Shown one piece after another: positions 1-5,214 of a stretch of 5,932 nt of DNA. The DNA is from Hyphomicrobiales bacterium. GTDB taxonomy: Bacteria; Pseudomonadota; Alphaproteobacteria; Rhizobiales; UBA4765. The position numbers and the translations under genes are program-made. How positions within the stretch are numbered: position 1 is the first letter of the stretch; every line of letters starts with the position of its first letter. A model generated the notes under the pieces. That model searched no databases and was not told where the DNA came from. It worked only from the letters and a program-made list of their open reading frames with translations. Location of the stretch: the NCBI GenBank assembly GCA_027487195.1, contig JAIYEB010000079.1:1-5932 (forward strand), in the 5' to 3' direction.

Positions 1-672
1 AAGCGCGTGACCGTCTATCAACCGCGACAGGCTGATCGCGTACTCGATGCAGGCTCTCTCGTGTCTGGCATTGCTTTCGCGCCCAAAGGCTTCCGGCTTG
101 CGCTCGCGCGTTATGGTGGCGTGACGCTTTGGTATCCCAACCTGCCGGAAGCGATCCCGGAAGATTTGAAGTGGAAGGGCTCGCACATCGACATTGCCTT
201 CTCGCCCAATGGGTCGTTTCTGGTCACCTCCATGCAGGAGCAGGCGCTTCACGGTTGGCGGATGTCGGACAAGGCGCACATGCGCATGACGGGCTATCCG
301 GGGAAGACGCGCTCGATGCATTTCGACCATCGCGGCGATTGGCTTGCGACCAGCGGCGCAGAAGCGGCCGTGCTCTGGCCGTTCAAGACCAATGACGGCC
401 CCATGGGCAAGGCCCCCAAGGAGGTGGCGTTCCAGCGCAATACGACTGTGACGTGCGTGGCGTTCCATAAGGCCGCCGATGTGCTGGCGGTTGGGTATGC
501 CAACGGGCGGGTGGCGCTTGTGCGCATGTCCGATGAGGCGGAACTTGAGGCCATCGCACCCGCTGGATCTGCGATTGCAACGCTTGCTTGGTCGCCAACG
601 GGCAGGCTGCTGGCCTGGACCACAGAAGAAGGGCGCGCCGGCCTGTTCCCGACAGCGCAGGGCGCTGGTTGA
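1..672 (+). CDS. WD40-repeat (beta-propeller) protein, 5' end outside window
   Basis: The reading frame is open from the first base of the window (codons AAG CGC before a GTG at 7), so the true start is probably upstream and this is the C-terminal part of the protein. About 223 residues are visible. Counting from the GTG at 7, five propeller-blade-like units can be read at roughly residues 17-43, 59-85, 101-125, 147-173 and 188-214. Each has the pattern 'hydrophobic-AFSP-x-G-x-x-LA...G-x-V-x-L/W', for example IAFAPKGFRLALARYGGVTLW and IDIAFSPNGSFLVTS. The final Trp-Asp of classic WD40 units is mostly replaced (LWYP, HGWRM, LWPF, LVRM, GLFP). Related alphaproteobacterial proteins, as I recall them, are about 320-330 residues, which would leave about a third missing. 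WD40 propellers usually act as protein-interaction scaffolds; no partner or catalytic role can be read here. No signal peptide can be judged. The stop overlaps the next start (TGATG), pointing to an operon with the three following genes. Confidence 0.9.
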   Translation, partial: KRVTVYQPRQADRVLDAGSLVSGIAFAPKGFRLALARYGGVTLWYPNLPEAIPEDLKWKGSHIDIAFSPNGSFLVTSMQEQALHGWRMSDKAHMRMTGYPGKTRSMHFDHRGDWLATSGAEAAVLWPFKTNDGPMGKAPKEVAFQRNTTVTCVAFHKAADVLAVGYANGRVALVRMSDEAELEAIAPAGSAIATLAWSPTGRLLAWTTEEGRAGLFPTAQGAG

Positions 673-938
673 TGCTTGGATTCTTCAAGAAGCCGGACCT
701 CGGGAAACTCGAAGCGGGCGATCGCATCAAAGCCGACGTGCGCCGCATTCTCTCGATCGACGAGGACGTTACGGTCTCAGTGAACGAGATCGAGTGTGGT
801 GATCCGGCCTGCCCGGGCGGTATCGAGACGGTGATCTTGATCCGGCACAAGGGCCAGCCCATGCGCGCAGCCAAGGTTCCGGGTGGCTTTGAATATGCAA
901 CGCCTGAGGCCTTGCAGAAAGCCCTGGGCGTCGTCTGA
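672..938 (+). CDS. Conserved hypothetical protein, 88 aa
   Basis: The 88-residue product starts MLGFFKKPDL and I do not assign it a function. The start at 672 is chosen because its ATG overlaps the WD40 stop (TGATG) and AGGG lies about 9 bases upstream; an earlier in-frame ATG at 588 would bury 84 bases in the preceding gene. The most distinctive stretch is ECGDPACPGGIETVILI at residues 41-57, with Cys42 and Cys47 in a C-x4-C spacing followed by a beta-strand-like run. A basic 'RHKGQPMRAAKV' segment (58-69) follows, then a short helix 'TPEALQKAL' at the end. The segment around residues 38-70 resembles a small conserved alphaproteobacterial family that I recall without a named function. There is no transmembrane segment or signal peptide, so it is likely cytosolic. 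It sits between the WD40 gene and the DUF1289 gene with overlaps on both sides, so its role is probably tied to them. Confidence 0.85.
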   Translation: MLGFFKKPDLGKLEAGDRIKADVRRILSIDEDVTVSVNEIECGDPACPGGIETVILIRHKGQPMRAAKVPGGFEYATPEALQKALGVV

Positions 939-1153
939 TGGCACGGCCAAAATCTCCGTGCATTTCTGTCTGCAGGTTTGACGGTCGCACAGGCTGGTGC
1001 GTTGGATGCGGACGCACATTGCCCGAATGCAAGGACTGGAAGACCGACACACCGTTTCGTTTGAGCCGGATCGAGCGAGATCTGCCACGTCGCCTCAAGG
1101 CCTTGTCGCAGCGCGGTATAGCCGTGGGCGAGGATGCCGAGGTCGAAGCGTGA
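938..1153 (+). CDS. DUF1289-family small Cys-rich protein
   Basis: This 71-residue protein matches the DUF1289 pattern: SPCISVCRFD at residues 6-15, GWCVGCGRT at 19-27 and a Trp at 34. The four family cysteines are Cys8, Cys12, Cys21 and Cys24, arranged C-x3-C...C-x2-C, which would suit binding of a metal ion such as zinc or iron; that is an inference, since the family has no established biochemical function. A fifth cysteine, Cys31, lies in 'LPECKDW', where many members have a hydrophobic residue after the Glu. The C-terminal half (residues 41-60) is a basic, helix-like segment, RLSRIERDLPRRLKALSQR, and the end is acidic (GEDAEVEA). Its ATG overlaps the stop of the 88-residue protein (TGATG) and there is no strong Shine-Dalgarno site, so it is probably translated by coupling. 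The length is normal for the family. Confidence 0.93.
   Translation: MARPKSPCISVCRFDGRTGWCVGCGRTLPECKDWKTDTPFRLSRIERDLPRRLKALSQRGIAVGEDAEVEA
1139..1152 (+). promoter_or_regulatory. Shine-Dalgarno site and GTG start of the GNAT gene
   Basis: GAGG at 1139-1142 is followed after seven bases by GTG at 1150. This decides the start of the acetyltransferase and places the ribosome-binding site inside the end of the DUF1289 coding sequence, consistent with coupled translation. Confidence 0.7.
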
Positions 1154-1692
1154 CAGGCGTCGACATTGAGATACGGCGGCTTCTTGCCAGCGATGTGCAG
1201 GATTTTCTGACGATCAGGCTTGCAGCCCTTGCAGATACGCCGGACGCCTTTGGCTCAACCGCGTTTGAGGAGCGCTCAAAACCCGTTGCCGCCCAGGCCG
1301 AGCGTGTCGCGTCGTCGCACATGTTCGGGGCCTATTGCGGCACCGAGATTGTCGCGATGGCGGCGATTACGCCTTACTCGACAACAAAAGAGCGTCACAA
1401 AGGCTATCTCTGGGGCGTCTTCATAGCGCCCGCGCACCGAGGCAAGGGCCTTGGCGATGCCCTGCTTTCAACGGTTCTGGCGTCTGCTCGCGCTGATGTC
1501 GAACAGGTCATGCTGTCCGTGCTTGAAGACAACCACGCCGCCATTGCCCTTTATGAGCGACATGGCTTCAGGCGCTACGGTGTCGAGCCACGCGCACTAA
1601 AAAGCGGAGAGCGCTATCAGAACGAAGCCCTGATGGCGCTGATGTTTGCTTCAGACAAGCCGACGAGAAACGCCGGCGCAGACAAAAGCTGA
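1150..1692 (+). CDS. GNAT-family N-acetyltransferase
   Basis: The 180-residue product begins (GTG)TGVDIEIRRLLASDVQDFL. The GTG at 1150 overlaps the DUF1289 stop as GTGA and has GAGG at 1139-1142, seven bases upstream. The open frame extends back to 997, but that part lies inside the DUF1289 gene and does not look like GNAT sequence. The family signature is clear: WGVFIAPAHRGKGLGDALL at residues 88-106 carries the acetyl-CoA pyrophosphate-binding R-x-x-G-x-G motif (RGKGLG, 97-102), and the late motif NHAAIALYERHGFRRYG at 128-144 is typical of motif B. 'IRRLLASDVQDFLTIRLAAL' at 8-27 is the usual N-terminal strand-helix. Such enzymes move an acetyl group from acetyl-CoA to an amine of a small molecule or protein; the substrate cannot be told from sequence. 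It is the last gene of the row and ends 2 bp from the convergent tatA stop. Confidence 0.93.
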   Translation: MTGVDIEIRRLLASDVQDFLTIRLAALADTPDAFGSTAFEERSKPVAAQAERVASSHMFGAYCGTEIVAMAAITPYSTTKERHKGYLWGVFIAPAHRGKGLGDALLSTVLASARADVEQVMLSVLEDNHAAIALYERHGFRRYGVEPRALKSGERYQNEALMALMFASDKPTRNAGADKS

Positions 1693-1694
1693 GT

Positions 1695-1916
1695 TCAGGC
1701 CTTGGGAAGCGTTGCCGGCTGGCTCGGCTGCGCTGCATCTGCAACAGCGGTCACCTGCTCGGGCTTGGCTGGGTCAGCCTCGGCAATGCCCTTCTTGAAG
1801 TTGGTGATGCCCTTGCCAAGATCACCCATAAGCGACGAAATCTTGCCGCCGCCGCCAAACAGCACCAGCACGAGTGCCGCGACGACCAACCAATGCCACA
1901 AGCTCATTGCGCCCAT
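1695..1916 (-). CDS. tatA: Sec-independent protein translocase subunit TatA
   Basis: TatA oligomers form the membrane-permeation element of the twin-arginine pathway, which exports folded proteins together with TatB and TatC. The 73-residue product MGAMSLWHWLVVAALVLVLF has a single N-terminal transmembrane helix (about residues 6-20), the conserved Phe-Gly hinge (F20-G21), then an amphipathic helix GGGGKISSLMGDLGKGITNFKKGI (21-44) and a disordered tail rich in Ala, Pro and Gln. This is the standard TatA layout; the short helix and short tail favour TatA over TatB. The ATG at 1916 is chosen because GGAG lies six bases upstream and the topology starts there; an open frame reaching back to 2030 adds an unlikely N-terminus. 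tatB and tatC, which usually follow tatA in alphaproteobacteria, are not in the window: downstream is the convergent acetyltransferase gene. The gene lies 110 bp after trkH and may share its transcript or have its own promoter, which I could not identify. Confidence 0.95.
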   Translation of the reverse strand: MGAMSLWHWLVVAALVLVLFGGGGKISSLMGDLGKGITNFKKGIAEADPAKPEQVTAVADAAQPSQPATLPKA

Positions 1917-1936
1917 GATACACTCCCATTTCATAC

Positions 1937-1952
1937 GAGCCCGTGAGGGCTC
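1937..1952 (-). repeat. Perfect 6-bp inverted repeat (hairpin) between trkH and tatA
   Basis: GAGCCC at 1937-1942 and GGGCTC at 1947-1952 flank a 4-base loop. On the minus strand the RNA would form GAGCCC-UCAC-GGGCUC about 20 bases ahead of the tatA start and just upstream of its Shine-Dalgarno site. There is no U-tract after it, so it is a poor intrinsic terminator. It may be a leader hairpin or a processing site that separates trkH from tatA messages. Confidence 0.5.
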
Positions 1953-1963
1953 AATCCAAGACC

Positions 1964-1997
1964 AAGGTATGACCTTATAAGCTCGGTTATATCCGAG
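1964..1997 (-). repeat. Two short adjacent inverted repeats in the trkH-tatA gap
   Basis: AAGGT (1964-1968) with ACCTT (1972-1976) encloses three bases, and CTCGG (1982-1986) with CCGAG (1993-1997) encloses TTATAT. Both are perfect but only 5 bp. Together with the hairpin at 1937-1952, most of the 110-bp gap could fold. Whether they matter or arise by chance cannot be settled from the sequence. Confidence 0.35.
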
Positions 1998-2026
1998 GAT
2001 GGCGCGCCTGACAGTACGTGTTCCTA

Positions 2027-3478
2027 TCAACCCCGCCAGAAGCGCGGGGCAAACAACACGAGCACGGTGAAGAGTTCAAGGCGCCCGATCATCATGGCAA
2101 AAGACAGGAGCCAAAGCACGGAATCCGGAAATGCCGTGAAGTTTCCAGCAGGCCCCACGATGGGCCCAAGGCCTGGGCCAACGTTGGACAAGGCCGCGAT
2201 GGTGGCGGAAAACGCGGTCAGCATATCAAAGCCGAAGGCGGTGATGATGAGCCCGATGACCACAAACACGAGCATGTAGATCGCCATGAAGTGAAACACC
2301 GACAGCACAAGCTCGTCTGACACAGGCCGCCCGTCATAGCGCATCACGACGACCGAGTTTGGGTAGACGGTACGCAGCAGGTTTGCCTTGACCGCTTGCC
2401 AGACAATGACGAGCCGGAAGGTCTTGACGCCGCCAGCCGTCGACCCGGTGCAGCCGCCGAGGAACATCACGATGAACAAGAGGGCATCGGAAAACGGGCC
2501 CCAAGCCGTGTAATCATTCGCGACAAAGCCCGTCGTGGAGATCAGCGATACAACGTTGAAAAGCGCGTTTCGAAGCGCCTCAAGCCCCGTTGCAAGCCCC
2601 ATGACTTCCTGGTGAGCCCAGAGTGCTGCGGTAAACACAGCAACAAGACCCAGAAAGGCCAGGATCTGCTTGTCGCCAAAGAAGCGACGGGGCGTGCCCC
2701 TGATGAGGTAGAGGTAGGTGAGAAACGGCAGGGAGCCGAGCAGCATGAAGATGATGGCGACCCATTCGATGGACGGGTTTTTGTAAAACCCCAGAGAGGC
2801 ATCCTTGGTGGAAAAGCCACCGGTCGAAATGGCCGGCAGAGCATGGCAGATCGCATCAAAGAACGACATGCCGGCAAAGGCGAACGCGAAGGTGCAGATC
2901 ACAATCAGCACGAGGTAAATGCCAATGATGGCACCGGACATCTGGGCCACGCGCGGAACGAGCTTCTCGCCCCTGTCGGAACTCTCAGTCCGAAACAGCT
3001 GCATGCCCCCGATGCGCAGCATGGGCAGGATCGAGATCGCCAGCACAATGATCCCGACGCCGCCAATGCCCTGCAGCAAGGCGCGCCACAGCAGGATGCC
3101 CTGCGAGGCATTGTCGAGCCCGACGAGGACTGTTGAGCCGGTCGTTGTCAGCGCCGACATGGCCTCAAAGTAGGCGCCGGCATAGGAAGGCCTGAAAGCG
3201 GACATCCAGATCGGCAAGGCCGCAAAGCCCGCCATGACCGTCCACGACAGGGTCGTGAGCAAAAAGGCTTGCCGCAACGATAAGGTCACACCGCCGGATT
3301 GGCGACCCGTGATCCAGAGGCCAACCCCGACAAAGATGGTCAGTACGCCTGAGCCCACAAAAGACTGCCAATGCCTGTCATCGCCAAGGGCATCGACGAT
3401 TGCCGGCACGAACATCAAGGTGCCGAGCGTCGATAACAGGACACCGCAAACGGTGTTAATGGGCCGAAAATCGAGCAC
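2027..3478 (-). CDS. trkH: Trk-type potassium uptake protein, TrkH family
   Basis: TrkH is the potassium-translocating membrane subunit of the Trk system and works with the cytosolic NAD/nucleotide-binding protein TrkA, which is not in this window. The 483-residue product has the normal family length and about ten to twelve hydrophobic segments. The four pore-loop regions, each with its filter glycine, are visible: ALTTTGSTVLVG (109-120), AISTGGFSTKDAS (216-228), LISTTGFVANDYTAW (312-326) and SNVGPGLGPI (431-440). GGCTGSTAGGVKTFR (341-355), which follows the third loop, and the C-terminal GRLELFTVLVLF (465-476) are also classic TrkH sequence. The start is a GTG at 3478 giving (GTG)LDFRPINTV, matching the usual 'M-[IL]-DFRP' beginning; GAGG five bases upstream overlaps the apaG stop. 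The gene is therefore probably cotranscribed and coupled with apaG, seven bases away. Confidence 0.97.
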   Translation of the reverse strand: MLDFRPINTVCGVLLSTLGTLMFVPAIVDALGDDRHWQSFVGSGVLTIFVGVGLWITGRQSGGVTLSLRQAFLLTTLSWTVMAGFAALPIWMSAFRPSYAGAYFEAMSALTTTGSTVLVGLDNASQGILLWRALLQGIGGVGIIVLAISILPMLRIGGMQLFRTESSDRGEKLVPRVAQMSGAIIGIYLVLIVICTFAFAFAGMSFFDAICHALPAISTGGFSTKDASLGFYKNPSIEWVAIIFMLLGSLPFLTYLYLIRGTPRRFFGDKQILAFLGLVAVFTAALWAHQEVMGLATGLEALRNALFNVVSLISTTGFVANDYTAWGPFSDALLFIVMFLGGCTGSTAGGVKTFRLVIVWQAVKANLLRTVYPNSVVVMRYDGRPVSDELVLSVFHFMAIYMLVFVVIGLIITAFGFDMLTAFSATIAALSNVGPGLGPIVGPAGNFTAFPDSVLWLLSFAMMIGRLELFTVLVLFAPRFWRG

Positions 3479-3488
3479 AGATGCCTCA
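3476..3488 (-). promoter_or_regulatory. Ribosome-binding site of trkH overlapping the apaG stop
   Basis: On the minus strand the order is TGA (apaG stop, 3486-3488), GGCATCT, then GTG (3476-3478). GAGG, formed by the last two bases of the stop and the next two (3484-3487), lies five bases ahead of the GTG. This decides the trkH start and suggests ribosomes finishing apaG can restart at trkH. Confidence 0.65.
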
Positions 3489-3881
3489 GTTCAGCGTCTT
3501 TTGTGCGTAGGGGCTGTCAAGCGAGAAGGCTGGCACGTCGATCTCGAAGCGAAGACCTGAACTCGCCTTCATGAGGTAGGTGCCAACCATGATGCCGGAA
3601 GGCGTGGAAAGCGGGCAGCCGGACGTATAGCTGAAGCTGTCGCCGGGCTTGAGAACGGGCTGTTCGCCCACGACGCCCGGCCCCTTGATCTCCTCAAGGT
3701 GGCCCTGCCCGTCCGTAATCTTCCAATGGCGCGACAACAGCTGAACCGTTTCAGGGCCATCGTTGGTGATGACAATTGTGTAGGACCACATGAACTGCGC
3801 TTCCGAGGGGTCCGAGCGTTCATCCAGGAATCGGGGCTCCACCGAGACCGAGATACCACGGGTGGTGCGCTGATAGCTCAT
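3486..3881 (-). CDS. apaG: ApaG-domain protein
   Basis: The 131-residue product matches ApaG, a small fibronectin-III-like beta-sandwich protein of the cytosol. Family signatures are YTIVITNDGPETVQLLSRHW (34-53), the Gly-rich GPGVVGEQPVLKPGDSF (67-83), YTSGCPLSTPSGIMVGTYLM (85-104) and VPAFSLDSP (116-124). In enterobacteria ApaG lies next to apaH and has been linked to cobalt resistance and magnesium efflux, but its molecular role is not firmly known, so function is assigned by family only. The same fold occurs in some eukaryotic F-box proteins. The ATG at 3881 has GAGAGG five bases upstream. The gene lies 36 bp after metZ and 7 bp before trkH on the same strand. Its neighbours here are a methionine enzyme and a potassium channel, not apaH or ksgA. 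Confidence 0.96.
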   Translation of the reverse strand: MSYQRTTRGISVSVEPRFLDERSDPSEAQFMWSYTIVITNDGPETVQLLSRHWKITDGQGHLEEIKGPGVVGEQPVLKPGDSFSYTSGCPLSTPSGIMVGTYLMKASSGLRFEIDVPAFSLDSPYAQKTLN

Positions 3882-3899
3882 GGTCGCCTCTCGCGTACG

Positions 3900-3912
3900 C
3901 CGGCCATGCCGG
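3900..3912 (-). repeat. Small perfect hairpin between metZ and apaG
   Basis: CCGGC (3900-3904) and GCCGG (3908-3912) flank three bases, giving a GC-only 5-bp stem that starts 5 bases after the metZ stop on the minus strand. There is no U-run, so it does not look like a full terminator. It may shield the 3' end of metZ or partly limit read-through into apaG. Confidence 0.4.
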
Positions 3913-3917
3913 TTGAT

Positions 3918-5105
3918 TCAGCCCCCCGAAAGAGCCGACACAACGTCTTCCCACAAATCCTCGAGATGCTCCAGACCAATGGAGAGCCGAACGAGACCTT
4001 CGCCAATGCCCATTTCAGCGCGCGCTTCAGGCGTAAAGCGCTGATGGGTTGTCGTCGCGGGATGCGTGATCAGGCTCTTGGCATCGCCGAGATTGTTCGA
4101 GATGCGGATAAGCTTCAGGGCATTCATGAAGCGGAAGGCCGCGTCGCGCCCGCCTGGCACGTCAAACGCAATCAATGTTCCGCCTGCGGCCATCTGCCGG
4201 CGCGCAATCGCGGCCTGGGGGTGATCTGCCCGTCCGGGATAGAGCACCCCGCTCAGACGTGGATCGCCGGCCAGACGATCTGCCATGTGCTGTGCTGTGA
4301 CGCATTGACGCTCAACCCGCACAGCCAGGGTCTCAAGGCCCTTCAGCAGCACCCACGCATTGAAAGGCGAAATCGCCGGGCCTGTCTGGCGAAGCGGTGT
4401 CGCGTAGGCGTCCTTCATCAACTGCTCGCTGCACAAGATCACGCCGCCAAGGCAACGCCCTTGACCGTCAATGTGCTTTGTCGCGGAGTAGACGACAACA
4501 TCCGCACCGAGCGCGAGCGGCTTTTGCAGCAACGGCGTTGCAAAGACATTGTCGACCACGAGCAAGGCGCCGGCCGCCTTCGCAAGCTTGGCGATCTCAG
4601 CAATATCGTAGACATCAAGCGTTGGATTTGTCGGGCTTTCAAGAAACAGAACCTTGGTTTCAGGCCGGATCGCGGCCTTCCAACTCGCAAGGTCAGAGCC
4701 CTCCACAAGGGTTGAGGCAACACCGTAGCGCGGCGCCCATTCTTCGCAGACATAGCGGCACGACCCAAACAGCCGGCTCGCAGCCACGATATGGTCGCCA
4801 GCCTTCACAAGACCCATGATGGCCATCGTGATCGCAGCCATGCCCGTTGCAGTTGCGCGCGCGGCCTCGGCCCCTTCGAGAAGCGCCATCCGGCTTTCAA
4901 ACATCTGCACGGTTGGATTGGAAAACCGCGAATAGATGAAGCCAGGATCTGACCCTTCGAACCGGGCAGCGCACGTCTCGGCATCGGGGTAAACGAACCC
5001 CTGGGTCAGGAACAAGGCTTCCGATGTCTCGCCAAAACTGGAGCGCAGCGTTCCGGCATGGACAAGCTGGGTTTCGGGACGGAAAGCGCGTGGCGGCTGG
5101 GACAT
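3918..5105 (-). CDS. metZ: O-succinylhomoserine sulfhydrylase
   Basis: MetZ is a cytosolic PLP enzyme of the Cys/Met-metabolism family. It joins O-succinylhomoserine and sulfide to make homocysteine, the direct-sulfhydrylation route to methionine. The product is 395 residues, a normal length. Visible motifs are YSRFSNPT (59-66, phosphate-binding Tyr and Arg), ATGMAA (86-91, cofactor loop), ESPTNP (156-161), VVDNVFATP (183-191, Asp185 for the PLP ring nitrogen), SATKHIDGQGRCLGG (207-221, Lys210 as Schiff-base lysine) and the late SLITHPATTTH (344-354). The 'DGQGR-x-x-GG' form after the lysine favours MetZ over MetB or MetC, which usually have 'GHSD' there; other sulfhydrylases of the family cannot be fully excluded. 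The ATG at 5105 is chosen over one at 5156: GGAG is seven bases upstream, the family N-terminus 'FRPETQLVHAG' follows, and the predicted promoter lies in between. It is the first gene of the leftward row. Confidence 0.95.
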   Translation of the reverse strand: MSQPPRAFRPETQLVHAGTLRSSFGETSEALFLTQGFVYPDAETCAARFEGSDPGFIYSRFSNPTVQMFESRMALLEGAEAARATATGMAAITMAIMGLVKAGDHIVAASRLFGSCRYVCEEWAPRYGVASTLVEGSDLASWKAAIRPETKVLFLESPTNPTLDVYDIAEIAKLAKAAGALLVVDNVFATPLLQKPLALGADVVVYSATKHIDGQGRCLGGVILCSEQLMKDAYATPLRQTGPAISPFNAWVLLKGLETLAVRVERQCVTAQHMADRLAGDPRLSGVLYPGRADHPQAAIARRQMAAGGTLIAFDVPGGRDAAFRFMNALKLIRISNNLGDAKSLITHPATTTHQRFTPEARAEMGIGEGLVRLSIGLEHLEDLWEDVVSALSGG

Positions 5106-5125
5106 GAATGATCTCCGGGGATTTA

Positions 5126-5141
5126 GTTCGATAAAACGAAC
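5126..5141. promoter_or_regulatory. Palindrome over the metZ -10, possible operator
   Basis: GTTCGATAAAACGAAC is a perfect 5-bp inverted repeat with a 6-base AT-rich centre, the layout of a dimeric repressor site. It covers the whole predicted -10 box of metZ, so a protein bound there would block RNA polymerase. A second overlapping pair, CGATA (5129-5133) and TATCG (5143-5147), is also present. I cannot match it with confidence to a known methionine regulator motif. Confidence 0.4.
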
Positions 5142-5156
5142 GTATCGTCCGGTCAA
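5128..5156 (-). promoter_or_regulatory. Predicted sigma70-type promoter of metZ
   Basis: On the minus strand TTGACC (5151-5156) matches a -35 box in five of six positions, and TATCGA (5128-5133) lies 17 bp downstream as a moderate -10 (TAT matched). Transcription would begin near 5120, about 15 bases before the metZ start and at the edge of its Shine-Dalgarno site, so the leader is very short. No SAM-II or other riboswitch fits in such a leader. Confidence 0.5.
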
Positions 5157-5164
5157 TCATTCAT

Positions 5165-5187
5165 GCGTCGATTGTGCGTCTCGACGC
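5165..5187 (+). repeat. Perfect 7-bp inverted repeat upstream of ycgN
   Basis: GCGTCGA (5165-5171) and TCGACGC (5181-5187) flank nine bases (TTGTGCGTC). It lies about 28 bases ahead of the ycgN start and just outside the metZ -35. It could be a hairpin in the ycgN leader RNA or a protein-binding site serving both divergent genes. No T-tract follows. Confidence 0.45.
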
Positions 5188-5214
5188 CAGCCGTTCAGTC
5201 ATGCATCCTTTGGC

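Larger units (their letters stand above)
5103..5165. repeat. Perfect 10-bp inverted repeat flanking the metZ promoter
   Basis: CATGAATGAT at 5103-5112 and ATCATTCATG at 5156-5165 are exact reverse complements separated by 43 bp. The left arm contains the metZ start codon (CAT, read on the minus strand) and the right arm touches the outer end of the metZ -35 element. Both arms read ATCATTCATG towards a potential ATG: metZ on the minus strand and an ATG at 5163 on the plus strand. Confidence 0.6.

Noticed and set aside
383..874. 163-codon minus-strand frame opposite the WD40 and 88-aa genes
   Set aside because: It covers two overlapping plus-strand genes with sensible proteins, and its own translation is low-complexity Arg/Pro/Ser-rich.
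997..1149. N-terminal extension of the acetyltransferase back to 997
   Set aside because: This stretch is the DUF1289 coding region in another frame; GTG 1150 with GAGG upstream gives the normal GNAT N-terminus.
2396..3136. 246-codon open frame on the plus strand opposite trkH
   Set aside because: The product is very hydrophilic, the mirror image of a hydrophobic membrane protein on the other strand; it has no recognisable motif.
3699..4715. 338-codon open frame on the plus strand opposite metZ and apaG
   Set aside because: It is antisense to two clearly identified genes, its translation is rich in Arg, His, Cys and Gln with no family features, and long antisense frames are expected at this GC content.
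5106..5156. 17-residue N-terminal extension of MetZ to an ATG at 5156
   Set aside because: It would read through the predicted promoter; ATG 5105 has a proper ribosome site and the family-like N-terminus.
5106..5160. SAM-II-type riboswitch before metZ
   Set aside because: SAM-II elements occur before methionine genes in alphaproteobacteria, but the conserved pairing and loop sequences are not visible, and the predicted leader is only about 15 bases.
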